Assembly (NCBI RefSeq): GCF_004114425.1
Contig: NZ_RDQF01000004.1
Coordinates: 1 to 64,000 of the forward strand
Direction: 5' to 3'
Source of the DNA: Bradyrhizobium vignae
GTDB lineage: Bacteria; Pseudomonadota; Alphaproteobacteria; Rhizobiales; Xanthobacteraceae
DNA: 64,000 nt
Below the pieces are notes generated by a model, which had not been told where the DNA came from, made no database searches, and was given only the letters and a program-made list of their open reading frames with translations. Position numbers and translations under genes: made by a program. Position 1 is the first letter of the stretch, and the number at the start of each line of letters is the position of its first letter. This document shows, one piece after another, positions 20,413 through 30,967 of the stretch.

Positions 20413-21453
20413 TTGAATACCACCATCATGCTGTTCCTGGTGCAGGACGGCATCACCAATGGCGCAATCTATGCGCTGCTCGGCCTGGCGCTGGTGCTGG
20501 TGTTCGCCGTCACCCGCGTCATCCTCATTCCCCAGGGCGAATTCGTCACCTACGGCGCGCTGACCTATGCCTCGCTGGCGGCGGGCCAAATGCCGGGCAC
20601 GGCCAAGCTCGCGCTCGCGCTCGGCATCGGCGCCTTCGCCTTCGACCTGTTCGTGGCGCGCAGGGCGCTGCATGCGCGGCTGGTGGTTCGCAGCTTCATC
20701 ACCAACATCGTGCTGCCTTCCATCGTGCTGGCGCTGACCCTCTACTTCGCCGCGCAGAAGCCGCCGGTGCCGGTCTGCATCGCGCTGTCGCTGGTGATCG
20801 TGGCGATGATCGGACTCTATCTCTACCGCATCGCGTTCCAGCCGCTGGCGCACACCTCCGTGCTGGTGCTGCTGATCGCCTCGGTGGGCGTGCATCTCGC
20901 GCTACAGGGCCTCGGCCTGCTGTTCTTCGGCGCCGAAGGCCAACGCGGACCTGCCGTGCTGTCCGGCGCCTTTACTGCCGGCGCGCTGCGCTTCACCGGC
21001 CAGAGCATCACCGTCTACGCCATCACCATCGCCTTCATCGTCGCCCTCTGGCTGTTCTTCGGCCTGACGCTCTACGGCAAGGCGCTGCGCGCGACCGCGG
21101 TGAACCGGCTGGGCGCGCGGCTTGCGGGCATCCGCACCACGCTGTCGGGGCAGATCGCCTTCCTGCTGGCCTCGGTCATCGGCGCGCTGTCAGGCATCAT
21201 GATCGTGCCGATCACGACGCTCTACTACGATTCGGGCTTCCTGATCGGCCTGAAGGGTTTCGTCGCCGCGATCATCGGCGGGCTGGTCAGCTATCCCCTC
21301 ACCGCCGCCGCGGCGCTGGTGGTCGGCATCGTCGAGGCGTTCTCGTCCTTCTATGCCTCCAACTACAAGGAGGTGATCGTCTTCATGCTGCTGATCCCCG
21401 TGCTGCTGCTGCGCTCGCTCGCCGCTCCCGCAGTCGAGGAAGAGAAGGACTGA
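20413..21453 (+). CDS. Liv-type ABC transporter permease (LivH family), aromatic-locus
   Basis: This 346-residue permease has about eight to nine membrane segments and begins QDGITNGAIYALLGLALVLVFAVTR, as in LivH. The start is TTG, with GGGGGAG nine bases upstream. An ATG at 20428 is the alternative. It is the first gene of a transporter unit whose binding protein is probably the product at 36542-37693. The R. palustris CouPSTU system for p-coumarate and related acids is the closest known analogue by context. Confidence 0.9.
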   Translation: MNTTIMLFLVQDGITNGAIYALLGLALVLVFAVTRVILIPQGEFVTYGALTYASLAAGQMPGTAKLALALGIGAFAFDLFVARRALHARLVVRSFITNIVLPSIVLALTLYFAAQKPPVPVCIALSLVIVAMIGLYLYRIAFQPLAHTSVLVLLIASVGVHLALQGLGLLFFGAEGQRGPAVLSGAFTAGALRFTGQSITVYAITIAFIVALWLFFGLTLYGKALRATAVNRLGARLAGIRTTLSGQIAFLLASVIGALSGIMIVPITTLYYDSGFLIGLKGFVAAIIGGLVSYPLTAAAALVVGIVEAFSSFYASNYKEVIVFMLLIPVLLLRSLAAPAVEEEKD

Positions 21454-21458
21454 CGCGC

Positions 21459-23228
21459 ATGCAGAGCCGGCTTCCCATTCTCGTTTTTGCAGCTCTCATG
21501 GCGGCGATCCCGTTCGTCCCCGGCATGCCGCCGTTCTGGATCGTGCTGCTCGACAATATCGGTCTCGCGGCGCTGGTCGCGATGGGTCTCGTGCTGCTGA
21601 CCGGCGTCGGCGGCCTCACCTCGTTCGGGCAAGCCGCCTTCGTCGGCTTCGGCGCCTACACCACCGCGGTGCTGTCGACGGCCTACGGCCTGTCGCCGTG
21701 GCTGACGCTGCCGCTGTCGCTCGTGGTCAGCGGATCGCTGGCGGTGCTGCTCGGGTTGATCACGGTCCGCCTCTCCGGCCATTATCTGCCGCTCGGCACG
21801 CTCGCCTGGGGGCTTGGCCTGTTCTATCTCTTCAGCAAGCTGGAATTCTTAGGGAGAAACGACGGCATCTCGGCCATCCCGCCGCTGTCGATCGGTGCGT
21901 TCAAGATGCTCTCGCCCGGCTCGATCTACTACGCGATCTGGGTCGCGGTGATCGTCTCGGCGCTGCTGACGATGAACCTGCTGGACTCCCGCACCGGCCG
22001 CGCCATTCGCGCGCTCAGGCGCGGCCATGTCGCGGCCGAGGCGTTCGGCGTGCACACGCCGCGGGCCAAGCTCCTGGTGTTCATCCATGCCGCGGTGCTC
22101 GCGGGGCTTTCGGGGTGGCTCTACGCGCATCTTCAGCGCGCGGTGAACCCGACGCCGTTCGGCGCACAGGCCGGCATCGAATATCTCTTCATCGCGGTGG
22201 TCGGCGGCGCCGGGTATGTCTGGGGCGGCGTGCTCGGCGCGGCGATCGTCGTGGTGCTGAAAGAGGTGCTGCAAAGCTATCTGCCGCTGATCCTGCCCGG
22301 CTCCGGCCAGGTCGAGACCATCGTGTTCGGCATCATGCTGGTGGCGCTGCTGCAGCTCGCGCCCGGCGGCCTGTGGCCCTGGCTGATATCGTTCCTGCCC
22401 GAGCGCACGGGTGGCAGGAAGCCTGACACCTCGCTGAAGCTGGAACATCGCGCCCGCACGGTTGGCGAGTCCGGCGTCCTGCTTCAGGTGGAGAAAGCGC
22501 GAAAACAGTTCGGCGGCGTGGTCGCGGTCAACAACGTCTCCTTCGACGTCCAGGCCCGCGAGATCGTCGCGCTGATCGGTCCGAACGGCGCCGGCAAGAG
22601 CACGACGTTCAACCTGATCACCGGCGTGCTGTCGGCGACATCGGGCTCGATCTCGGTGCTCGGCAGGAAGGTTGACAACGCGCCGCCGCAGGAGATCGTC
22701 AAGCTCGGCATCAGCAGGACCTTCCAGCACGTCAAGCTGGTCCCCGACATGACCGTGCTGGAGAACGTCGCGATCGGCGCGCATCTGCGCGGCCATTCCG
22801 GTCCGATCTCCTCGATGCTGCGGCTCGACCGCGCTGATGAGGCCAAGCTGCTCGCGGAAGCCGCGCGCCAGATCGAGCGCGTCGGCCTCGCCGAGCAGAT
22901 GCACCAGCTTGCCGGCAGCCTCTCGCTCGGCCAGCAGCGCATCGTCGAGATCGCCCGCGCGTTGTGTGTCGATCCGATGCTGCTGTTGCTCGACGAGCCG
23001 GCCGCGGGCCTCCGCCACATGGAGAAGCAGCGCCTCGCAACGCTGCTTCGTGACTTGCGTGACGGCGGGATGAGCGTGCTGCTGGTCGAGCACGACATGG
23101 GTTTTGTGATGAACCTCGCCGACCGCATCGTGGTGCTCGATTTCGGCACCAAGATCGCCGAGGGCACGCCCGCCACGATCAAGACCAATCCCGAAGTGAT
23201 CAAGGCCTATCTCGGAGTGGCGGCATGA
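21459..23228 (+). CDS. Fused LivM-LivG: ABC permease plus ATPase
   Basis: This 589-residue fusion has residues 1 to about 315 as a LivM-type permease ([19 protein letters not shown]) and residues from about 345 as a LivG-type ATPase. The ATPase has Walker [10 protein letters not shown], signature [15 protein letters not shown], Walker [12 protein letters not shown] and VEHDMGFV. Fusion fixes one ATPase to one permease. The other ATPase follows with an ATGA overlap at 23225. It is part of the aromatic-acid importer with the previous and next genes. Confidence 0.93.
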   Translation: MQSRLPILVFAALMAAIPFVPGMPPFWIVLLDNIGLAALVAMGLVLLTGVGGLTSFGQAAFVGFGAYTTAVLSTAYGLSPWLTLPLSLVVSGSLAVLLGLITVRLSGHYLPLGTLAWGLGLFYLFSKLEFLGRNDGISAIPPLSIGAFKMLSPGSIYYAIWVAVIVSALLTMNLLDSRTGRAIRALRRGHVAAEAFGVHTPRAKLLVFIHAAVLAGLSGWLYAHLQRAVNPTPFGAQAGIEYLFIAVVGGAGYVWGGVLGAAIVVVLKEVLQSYLPLILPGSGQVETIVFGIMLVALLQLAPGGLWPWLISFLPERTGGRKPDTSLKLEHRARTVGESGVLLQVEKARKQFGGVVAVNNVSFDVQAREIVALIGPNGAGKSTTFNLITGVLSATSGSISVLGRKVDNAPPQEIVKLGISRTFQHVKLVPDMTVLENVAIGAHLRGHSGPISSMLRLDRADEAKLLAEAARQIERVGLAEQMHQLAGSLSLGQQRIVEIARALCVDPMLLLLDEPAAGLRHMEKQRLATLLRDLRDGGMSVLLVEHDMGFVMNLADRIVVLDFGTKIAEGTPATIKTNPEVIKAYLGVAA

Positions 23229-23956
23229 GCGCGCTGTTGTCCGTCACCGATGCGCATGTCGCCTATGGCAAGGTCGAGGCCGTGCGCTCGGTCTCGCTCG
23301 AGGTCGGCACCAACGAGATCGTCACCATCGTCGGCGCCAATGGCGCCGGCAAGACCACGCTGTTGTCGGCCATCATGGGCATCCTGCCGCTGAAGGGCCG
23401 CGTCACCTTTGCCGGCCAGGATCTCGCCCGGCTCGACATCGAGGACCGCGTCGCGATGGGCCTCGGTCTCGTCCCGGAGCACCGCGAATTGTTCGTGACC
23501 ATGAATGTCGAGGACAATCTCGAGCTGGGCGCCTTCCGCATCGAGCGGAGCCGGGCGAGGTCCTCGATCGAGCGGATCTATGCGCTGTTTCCGCGGCTCA
23601 AGGAGCGCCGCAAGCAGCTCGCCGGCACCTTGTCCGGCGGCGAGCAGCAGATGCTCGCGATGGGCCGGGCGCTGATGGGCGAGCCGAAGCTCTTGATGCT
23701 GGATGAACCGAGCCTCGGCCTCGCGCCGATCATCGTCGCCGACATCTTCCGCATCGTCACCGAGCTGCGCGCCAGCGGCGTTTCCGTGCTGCTGGTCGAG
23801 CAGAACGCCCAGGCCGCACTGAAGATCGCGGACCAGGCCTATGTGATGGAGCTCGGCGAGTTCGTGCTCAGCGGCAAGGCCAGCGACATCGCCGCGAACG
23901 AGCGCGTGGCGGCGAGCTATCTCGGCTTCCAGCACGAGGGCACGAGCGTGTTGTGA
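23225..23956 (+). CDS. Liv-type ABC transporter ATP-binding protein (LivF family)
   Basis: This 243-residue ATPase has Walker A GANGAGKTT, signature LSGGEQQMLAMGRAL, Walker B LMLDEPSLGLAP and VEQNAQ. It overlaps the LivM-LivG fusion by four bases and completes the transporter. It faces a convergent gene across a short palindrome. Confidence 0.93.
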   Translation: MSALLSVTDAHVAYGKVEAVRSVSLEVGTNEIVTIVGANGAGKTTLLSAIMGILPLKGRVTFAGQDLARLDIEDRVAMGLGLVPEHRELFVTMNVEDNLELGAFRIERSRARSSIERIYALFPRLKERRKQLAGTLSGGEQQMLAMGRALMGEPKLLMLDEPSLGLAPIIVADIFRIVTELRASGVSVLLVEQNAQAALKIADQAYVMELGEFVLSGKASDIAANERVAASYLGFQHEGTSVL

Positions 23957-23958
23957 CT

Positions 23959-23998
23959 CTTACCCTCCCCTGGAGGGGCCCTGGAGGGGGAGGGTAAG
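23959..23998. repeat. Convergent-gene palindrome, possible bidirectional terminator
   Basis: CTTACCCTCCCC and GGGGGAGGGTAAG arms enclose GGAGGGGCCCTGGA. It separates the convergent livF-type and PNPOx-type genes. There is no strong T tract, so termination is uncertain. Confidence 0.5.
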
Positions 23999-24009
23999 TA
24001 AGCACGGCG

Positions 24010-24642
24010 TTACGACGCTCCCGTCCCCTTCTCCCCCTTCAGCGCCGCGACCTCCGCCTCAAGCTCCGCGATCCGCTGGTCTCTTGCCGCCAAAGCCGCC
24101 GCGACATCGGCGGCATCGAACTTCTGCGGGATGTGCTGCGGGCAGTTGGTGTCCCAGGCGGCGATCTTGAACAGGATGACCTGCTCCGGCCGCGCGCGAT
24201 AGCCCTTCGGCATCAGCGACGTGGTCAACGCTTCGTCGTCCTCGACGACGCGCGCCTCGCCCCAGATCTTCACGCGGCGGCGATGGGCGTAGTCCATCAC
24301 GAAGATATAGGCCTTGGGATTCTCCGAGAGATTGCCCTGGGTGATGAACTGGCGGTTGCCGGCATAGTCGGCGAATGCCAGCGTCTGCTTGTCCAGCACC
24401 TTGAGAAAGCCCTTGGGCCCGCCGCGGTGCTGGATATAGGGCTGGCCCTCGGCTGAGGCGGTGGCGAAGTAGAAGCTGTTGGCGTCGGCCAGGAACGCGG
24501 CGAGGTTATCGTCGACCTCGGTGCGCCAGCCACGCTGCTCGCTATCCGCATAGGCCTCACGCGAGCCCTTGCGGGCCTGGATCGCCTTCACCGCCGGCGA
24601 GAAGGCGACGTCGCTGGCATAGGTGTGGGCTGCGGTGGTCAT
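24010..24642 (-). CDS. Pyridoxamine 5'-phosphate oxidase-family (FMN-binding) protein
   Basis: This 210-residue protein has a split-barrel flavin-binding fold. AFLADANSFYFATASAEGQPYIQHRGGPKGFLKV and FADYAGNRQFITQGNL fit the PNPOx-like family, which includes FMN- or F420-binding reductases. The last 35 residues (AALAARDQRIAELEAEVAAL) form a short coiled coil. AGGAG lies upstream of the ATG. It diverges from a LysR regulator, its likely controller. The substrate is unknown. Confidence 0.85.
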   Translation of the reverse strand: MTTAAHTYASDVAFSPAVKAIQARKGSREAYADSEQRGWRTEVDDNLAAFLADANSFYFATASAEGQPYIQHRGGPKGFLKVLDKQTLAFADYAGNRQFITQGNLSENPKAYIFVMDYAHRRRVKIWGEARVVEDDEALTTSLMPKGYRARPEQVILFKIAAWDTNCPQHIPQKFDAADVAAALAARDQRIAELEAEVAALKGEKGTGAS

Positions 24643-24726
24643 CGGAACCTCTCCTAAAATTCCGGCGCATCTCTGCGTCTTCGTCGATCAAGATGGAGCT
24701 TCCGCCGACTAGAACAATCTAGCCGC

Positions 24727-24756
24727 TTGACACTTCATCATTGCGGCATATGCAAT
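24727..24756 (+). promoter_or_regulatory. Promoter with overlapping dyad upstream of the LysR gene
   Basis: TTGACA (24727-24732), 18 bases, then TGCAAT (24751-24756). The dyad ATTGC-N7-GCAAT (24740-24756) overlaps the -10 region, as expected for LysR autoregulation. This was read by eye only. Confidence 0.45.
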
Positions 24757-24762
24757 AATGCC

Positions 24763-25647
24763 ATGGACCGCCTCGACGCCATGCACGTCTTCGTCACTGT
24801 CGCCGATCTGCGCGGCTTTGCGCCGGCGGCACGCAAGCTGCGCCTGTCGCCGTCGGTGGTGACACGGATGATCGCGGCGCTGGAGGAGCATCTCGGCGCC
24901 CGCCTGCTGCAGCGGACCACGCGCCAAGTGACGCTGACCGACGTCGGCGCGCGCTACCTGGAGCGCGCGCGGCGCATCCTCGCCGATGTCGAGGAGGCCG
25001 ACGGCTCGGCGCGGCAGGAGCGCAACCGGCCGACTGGGCGATTGGTTGTGTCGGCGCCGGTCGGCTTCGGCCGGCTGCATGTCGGGCCGGTCATGACCGC
25101 CTATCTCAAACGCTACCCTGAGGTCGCCGCCGAGCTCAGGCTCTCCGATCACCTGGTCAATCTCGTGGAAGACGCCGTCGATGCCGCGGTGCGGATCGGC
25201 CATCTCGCCGATTCCTCGCTGGTGGCGCGCCAGGTCGGCGAGATGCGGCGGATCGTGGTGGCCGCGCCCAGCTATCTGAAGCGCCATGGCGAGCCGAAGA
25301 CGCCGGAGGCGCTGCGCGAACATCAGACCATCCAGTTCGGCCCGTCCGCCAGCTGGCACTTCGTGCAGGACGGCCGCGACATCGAGGTGACGCCGTCGCC
25401 GCGCTTCACCAGCAACAGCGCCGACGCCGCCCTGCAATATGCCGAGGCCGGCGGCGGCGTGACGCGGGTGCTGGCCTATCAGGCGGCCGAGGGGCTGAAG
25501 CGCGGGCGCTTGAAGGTCGTGCTGGCGAAATACGAACAGCCGGCGCTGCCGATCCACATCGTCTATCCAACCTCGCGCCTGCTCTCGGCCAAGGTGCGCG
25601 CGTTCATCGATCTCGTGGTGGAGACGGCGGAGTGGCGGTTTGGGTAA
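24763..25647 (+). CDS. LysR-family transcriptional regulator
   Basis: This 294-residue regulator has an N-terminal winged HTH (MDRLDAMHVFVTVADLRGFA, with KLRLSPSVVTRMIAALEEHL as recognition helix) and a substrate-binding-like effector domain. The ATG at 24763 is chosen because it begins the HTH. An earlier in-frame ATG at 24727 overlaps the promoter. It diverges from the PNPOx-like gene, and its inducer is unknown. Confidence 0.9.
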   Translation: MDRLDAMHVFVTVADLRGFAPAARKLRLSPSVVTRMIAALEEHLGARLLQRTTRQVTLTDVGARYLERARRILADVEEADGSARQERNRPTGRLVVSAPVGFGRLHVGPVMTAYLKRYPEVAAELRLSDHLVNLVEDAVDAAVRIGHLADSSLVARQVGEMRRIVVAAPSYLKRHGEPKTPEALREHQTIQFGPSASWHFVQDGRDIEVTPSPRFTSNSADAALQYAEAGGGVTRVLAYQAAEGLKRGRLKVVLAKYEQPALPIHIVYPTSRLLSAKVRAFIDLVVETAEWRFG

Positions 25648-25700
25648 GGCGTGTCCCGGACAAGCGCGCAGCGGCGCAGAGTCGGGACACGAGAGCGCGG

Positions 25701-26120
25701 CTACCCCTTCTTCGGCACGACGCGAAACGTGCCGCTGGCGCGCGCGATCACGGCGTCGTCGGCCTTGATCAGGCACTGCGCGAAGCAGATCGTATTGCCG
25801 GTCTTGATTGCGTCGCCCTCGACCGCGAGCCACTGGCCGATCTCGGCCGCGCCGACATAGTCGACCGAGAGCGAGATGGTGACGAAGGACGTCGTCCAGT
25901 TCGTCGCGTGGGCGCAGCTGTAGCCCATGGCGGCGTCTGCAAGCGCCGCGATCAGCCCACCATGGATCAGTCCGCGCGCGTTGGTGTGCGGCATTGCCAG
26001 GCGCAGCCCCACCGTGACGCCTTTCTCGGTCTTCTTCGAATAGAGCGGCTCCTAGGGATCGGTGAGCGGCGCCTTGCGGAAATGCGGCTCGAAGCCGGCG
26101 GGGATGTCAGTGGAGGTCAT
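25701..26120 (-). pseudogene. PaaI-type hotdog thioesterase with in-frame TAG
   Basis: From the ATG at 26120 the frame reads MTSTDIPAGFEPHFRKAPLT, then DP, then TAG (codon 23, 26052-26054). It continues EPLYSKKTEKGVTVGLRLAM and the hotdog core (NARGLIHGGLIAALADAAMG) to the stop at 25701. A single TGG to TAG change would explain it, because DPWEPLY is natural here. Either the gene is broken or a shorter product starts at the GTG at codon 37 (26012, 103 residues). The core motif HGG..A..D is intact. Such enzymes hydrolyse acyl- or phenylacetyl-CoA esters. Confidence 0.7.
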
Positions 26121-26250
26121 GGCTGTCTCGCGTGTCGTTGGCTGCCGCCATTGAACGCGATGTGAATGACGGTTTCACCGCCTACAAAGTTTTAAACGGG
26201 ATTTGCGCGTGTGTTTGAAATGGGCGACGCTGTCGCAAAATCTCAAGACT

Positions 26251-26350
26251 GTCATCACCCGCGAAAGCGGGTGATCCAGTATTCCAGAGGCGGCGCGTCG
26301 ACACCGAGAGGCCGCGGCGTACTGGATGCCCCGATCAAGCCGGGACATGA
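26251..26350. repeat. Intergenic palindrome, GTGATCCAGTA family
   Basis: GTCATCACCCGCGAAAGCGG, then GTGATCCAGTA, and a mirror GTACTGGATGCCCCGATCAA. It matches the element at 19591-19680 in reverse orientation and lies downstream of pobA. Confidence 0.65.
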
Positions 26351-26375
26351 CACCTATTGTGGGGCGGGCACCGTC

Positions 26376-27625
<1,250 letters not shown>

Positions 27626-27745
27626 CGGTCTGGCAAAAGGGGAGCGTTCGTCGTCCGAGCAGCGACAAACCCATGCAACATGGCTGACGTAGATGGCGCG
27701 GCAAGGCGCGCGTCAGTTCCGGCTTGAACGTGCCGGGCGATTAGA

Positions 27746-27761
27746 TAACATGTTAATTAAC
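27746..27761. promoter_or_regulatory. Two overlapping palindromes upstream of the TRAP genes
   Basis: TAACATGTTA (27746-27755) and GTTAATTAAC (27752-27761) are both exact palindromes and share four bases. They sit about 50 bases upstream of the TRAP binding-protein start in an AT-rich patch, and may be an operator. Confidence 0.45.
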
Positions 27762-27809
27762 GAGACCGGGCCATCGAAGCCCGCCGTCGAAAACAGGGAG
27801 AGACGCGTG

Positions 27810-28826
27810 ATGAAAAAAGCCTGTCTGGCGTTGCTGCTGGCAGCAAGCGTGAGCCCAGCGCTCGCGCAGGACAAGACCTTCGACCTGAAGGTCTCGCACT
27901 GGGTGCCGGCGTCGCACCCGCTGCAGAAATCGCTGGAAGACTGGGTGGCCGCGGTGAACAAGGATTCCGGCGGGACCATTACCGGCAAGGTGTTTCCGGC
28001 CCAGCAGCTCGGTAAGGCGTTCGACCATTACGACATGGCGCGCGACGGCATCGCCGACGTCACCTACGTCAATCCCGGCTACCAGCCCGGCCGCTTCCCG
28101 ATCATCGGCGCCGGGGAATTGCCGTTCCTGATCTCGGACGCCAAGGGCGGCTCGATGGGACTGGACGCCTGGTATCGCAAATATGCCGAGAAGGAGATGA
28201 AGGACGTCAAATACTGCCTCGCCTTCGTCCATTCGCCCTCCTCGTTCCATTCCCGCACCAAGAAGATCGTCAACCCCGAGGACGTGAAGGGCATGAAGAT
28301 CCGCCCCGCCCACGCTACCATGGCGAACTTCGTGACCTCGCTCGGCGGCACCAACGTGCAATCCTCGGCGCCCGAGGTCCGCGACATCATCGAGCGCGGC
28401 GTCGCCGACGGCGTCACCTTCCCCTGGGGTTCCCTCGTGCTGTTCGGCATCGACAAGGTGACGAAGTACGACATGGAGGCGCCGCTCTACACCACGACCT
28501 TCGTGTTCGTGATCAACAAGGACAAGTACAATGCGATGTCCGACAAGCAGAAGGCCGCGATCGACAAGAACTGCTCGATCGAGATGGCGGGCGCGGTCGG
28601 CGAGCACTGGGGCAAGTTCGAGGATGCCGGCATCGACAAGGTGAAGGCGGAATCCGGCCACGAGGTCTACAAGCTGACGGCTGAGCAGACCGCCGCCTGG
28701 AAGAAGGCCGCCGAACCGCTGGTCAAGACCTGGGGCGAGGGCGCCAAGAAGGCCGGCGCCGATCCCGACGCGGCGCTGGCGGATCTGAAGGCTTCGCTGA
28801 AAAAGTACAACGCGCTCGCGGAGTGA
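27810..28826 (+). CDS. TRAP transporter substrate-binding protein (DctP family)
   Basis: This 338-residue periplasmic protein has a signal peptide (MKKACLALLLAASVSPALAQ). The DctP fold includes KVSHWVPASHPLQ and the ligand-binding-Arg region GMKIRPAHATMANFVTSLGG. The ATG at 27810 has GGGAGAG seven bases upstream. With the next two genes it forms a sodium-coupled tripartite importer. In R. palustris a TRAP system (TarPQM) takes up p-coumarate and related acids next to the cou genes, and the context here is the same, so aromatic acids are the likely substrate. Confidence 0.92.
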   Translation: MKKACLALLLAASVSPALAQDKTFDLKVSHWVPASHPLQKSLEDWVAAVNKDSGGTITGKVFPAQQLGKAFDHYDMARDGIADVTYVNPGYQPGRFPIIGAGELPFLISDAKGGSMGLDAWYRKYAEKEMKDVKYCLAFVHSPSSFHSRTKKIVNPEDVKGMKIRPAHATMANFVTSLGGTNVQSSAPEVRDIIERGVADGVTFPWGSLVLFGIDKVTKYDMEAPLYTTTFVFVINKDKYNAMSDKQKAAIDKNCSIEMAGAVGEHWGKFEDAGIDKVKAESGHEVYKLTAEQTAAWKKAAEPLVKTWGEGAKKAGADPDAALADLKASLKKYNALAE

Positions 28827-28839
28827 GGCGATGGCAGGC

Positions 28840-28977
28840 TCTCTCTCCCCATCTCCCCGTTCTTACGGGGAGAAGGTTGGGGTGAGGGGCTGCTTCCGCA
28901 AAGTTGCTGACAGATAGACTCGCGGAGAGTCCCCCTCACCCGGAATTCGCGCTGCGCGCGAATTCGGGGAGAGGCGA
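28840..28977. repeat. Intergenic palindrome inside the TRAP operon
   Basis: CTCTCCCCATCTCCCCGTTC and the inner hairpin CGGAATTCGCGCTGCGCGCGAATTCGGGG, here given only by its arms, end in GGGGAGAGGCG. It is related to the element at 10525-10649 and separates the binding-protein gene from the small permease gene. Confidence 0.65.
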
Positions 28978-29029
28978 AATGCGCAGCGAGACCTGAGCCC
29001 AAAATGACGCCACTCGATAGGACCACCCC

Positions 29030-29539
29030 ATGAAGCGCGCCTGGATGGATCGCGTGATCGACTCGATCGAATGGATCGCGGCCGGCTTCGTCGGCCTCGT
29101 CGCGCTCGACATCTTCCTGTCGGTGCTGTTGCGCAACACGCTGAACTATTCGATCCCCGACAGCTTCGACATCGGCCGCATGCTGCTCGGCATCCTCATT
29201 TTCTGGGGCATCGCGGCGACCTCCTATCGCGGAACCCACATCACGGTCGACCTCGTCTGGGGCAATGTCGGTCCGCGCTACCAGCGCTGGATCGACGTGT
29301 TCGCGACACTGGTGCTGCTGTTCGTCGTCACCGTGCAGACCTGGACGCTGTTCGACAAGGTGCGCGGCACCTACAACGACAATGTCCAGACCTTCGACAT
29401 GCACATGCCGACCTGGCCGTTCTTCGCGGTCGCCTGGATCGGCGACGTCTCCGCCGTGCTGCTGATCGCGATCCGCACCTACCGGCTGATCTTCCACCCC
29501 GAAGAGATGCACGACCCCAAGATCAAGGCGACGGAGTAA
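29030..29539 (+). CDS. TRAP transporter small permease (DctQ family)
   Basis: This 169-residue protein has four hydrophobic segments and the DctQ pattern R..GTHI.VD (YRGTHITVDLVW). It bridges the binding protein and the large permease. It ends two bases before the large permease start. Confidence 0.9.
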   Translation: MKRAWMDRVIDSIEWIAAGFVGLVALDIFLSVLLRNTLNYSIPDSFDIGRMLLGILIFWGIAATSYRGTHITVDLVWGNVGPRYQRWIDVFATLVLLFVVTVQTWTLFDKVRGTYNDNVQTFDMHMPTWPFFAVAWIGDVSAVLLIAIRTYRLIFHPEEMHDPKIKATE

Positions 29540-29541
29540 CC

Positions 29542-30861
29542 ATGAGCACCGATGCCGTCGCCGCTATCGGCTTCGTTTCCTTATTTCTCCTGATGCTGCT
29601 GCGCGTGCCCGTCGGCATGGCCATGGGCCTCGTCGGCGTCTCCGGCTTCTCCTATCTGGTCGGCGCGACGCCGGCGCTGAAACTGGTCGGCCAGACCTCG
29701 ATGCGGACCGTGACCGACTACACCTTCGGCGTCATTCCGATGTTCCTGCTGATGGGCTCGTTCGTCTCCCATTCCGGCATGAGCCGCGAGCTGTTCCGCG
29801 CCGCCAACGGTTTCGTCGGACATCTGCGCGGCGGGCTCGGCATTGCCACGGTCGGCGCCTGCGGCGGCTTTGCCGCGATCTGCGGCTCATCCGTTGCGAC
29901 CGCCGCGACCTTCTCCGCCGTCGCCTACCCGGAGATGCGCCGCTTCGGCTATCCGCAATCGTTTGCCACCGGCGTGATCGCGGCAGGCGGCACGCTGGGC
30001 GCGATGCTGCCGCCCTCCACCGTGCTTGCGGTCTACGGCATCATCACCGAGCAGGACATCGGAAAGCTGTTCATCGCCGGCATCATCCCGGGCCTCTTGG
30101 CGATGACCATGTACATGATCACGATTTTCCTGATCGGCTATTTCAGGCCCGACTTCCTGCCCAAGGGGAAGGTGACGCCATGGCGCGAGCGCTTTGCCGG
30201 GTTGAAGGAGATCTGGGCGCCGGTGCTGCTGTTCGTCTTCGTCATCGGCGGCCTCTATGGCCTGCCGTTCCTGCCGCGCTTCACGCCGACGGAAGCCGGC
30301 GGCGTCGGCGCCACCGGCGCCTTCATCATCGGCGTGCTGACCGGCCGGCTCGACCGCGAAAAGGTGCTGGCCTCGCTGCTGCAGGCGACGCGCACTGCGG
30401 CCGCGGTGTTCACCGTGCTGATCGGCGCGCTGATCTTCGGCTATTTCCTCACGGTGACCCAGACGCCGCAGAAGGTCACTGAATTCCTCACTGGGCTCGG
30501 CCTCGGACCCTACGGCGTGCTGGCGCTGATCATGGTGATGTATCTCGTGCTCGGCTGCCTGATGGACGCCATGGCGATGATCATCCTCACCGTGCCGATC
30601 ATCTTCCCCGTGATCATGCATCTCGGCTTCGACCCGATCTGGTTCGGCGTCATCATCGTGATGACGGTCGAGCTCGGCCTGATCCATCCGCCGGTCGGCA
30701 TGAACGTCTTCGTCATCAAAAGCGTGGTGAAGGACGTCTCGTTCTCCACCATCTTCAAGGGCGTGATCCCGTTCGTGGCGACGGATCTCGTGCGCCTCGT
30801 GATCCTGATCGCCTTCCCGCTGCTGGCGACCTGGCTGCCGACGCGCATGATGGCGCATTGA
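29542..30861 (+). CDS. TRAP transporter large permease (DctM family)
   Basis: This 439-residue membrane subunit has about 12 to 13 segments and forms the sodium-driven transport channel. Family motifs include PVGMAMGLVG, GGFAAICGSSVATAATF, GGTLGAMLPPS and HPPVGMNVFV. The ATG at 29542 directly follows the DctQ stop. The same frame is open far upstream inside the DctQ gene, which is a shadow. Confidence 0.93.
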   Translation: MSTDAVAAIGFVSLFLLMLLRVPVGMAMGLVGVSGFSYLVGATPALKLVGQTSMRTVTDYTFGVIPMFLLMGSFVSHSGMSRELFRAANGFVGHLRGGLGIATVGACGGFAAICGSSVATAATFSAVAYPEMRRFGYPQSFATGVIAAGGTLGAMLPPSTVLAVYGIITEQDIGKLFIAGIIPGLLAMTMYMITIFLIGYFRPDFLPKGKVTPWRERFAGLKEIWAPVLLFVFVIGGLYGLPFLPRFTPTEAGGVGATGAFIIGVLTGRLDREKVLASLLQATRTAAAVFTVLIGALIFGYFLTVTQTPQKVTEFLTGLGLGPYGVLALIMVMYLVLGCLMDAMAMIILTVPIIFPVIMHLGFDPIWFGVIIVMTVELGLIHPPVGMNVFVIKSVVKDVSFSTIFKGVIPFVATDLVRLVILIAFPLLATWLPTRMMAH

Positions 30862-30898
30862 CGTTTTGAGGCTGGACAGTCGCCACAACGGCGGTGAG

Positions 30899-30927
30899 CC
30901 CCCTCGCCCCGCTTGCGGGGAGAGGCG
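30899..30927. repeat. Short CCCCTCGCCCCGC hairpin
   Basis: CCCCTCGCCCCGC, TT, GCGGGGAGAGGCG forms a short imperfect hairpin. It resembles the core of the CCTCTCCC family and follows the TRAP genes. Confidence 0.5.
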
Positions 30928-30967
30928 AAGACGCCGGCGCCTTCTGACATGACAGTTGGAGTGATCG

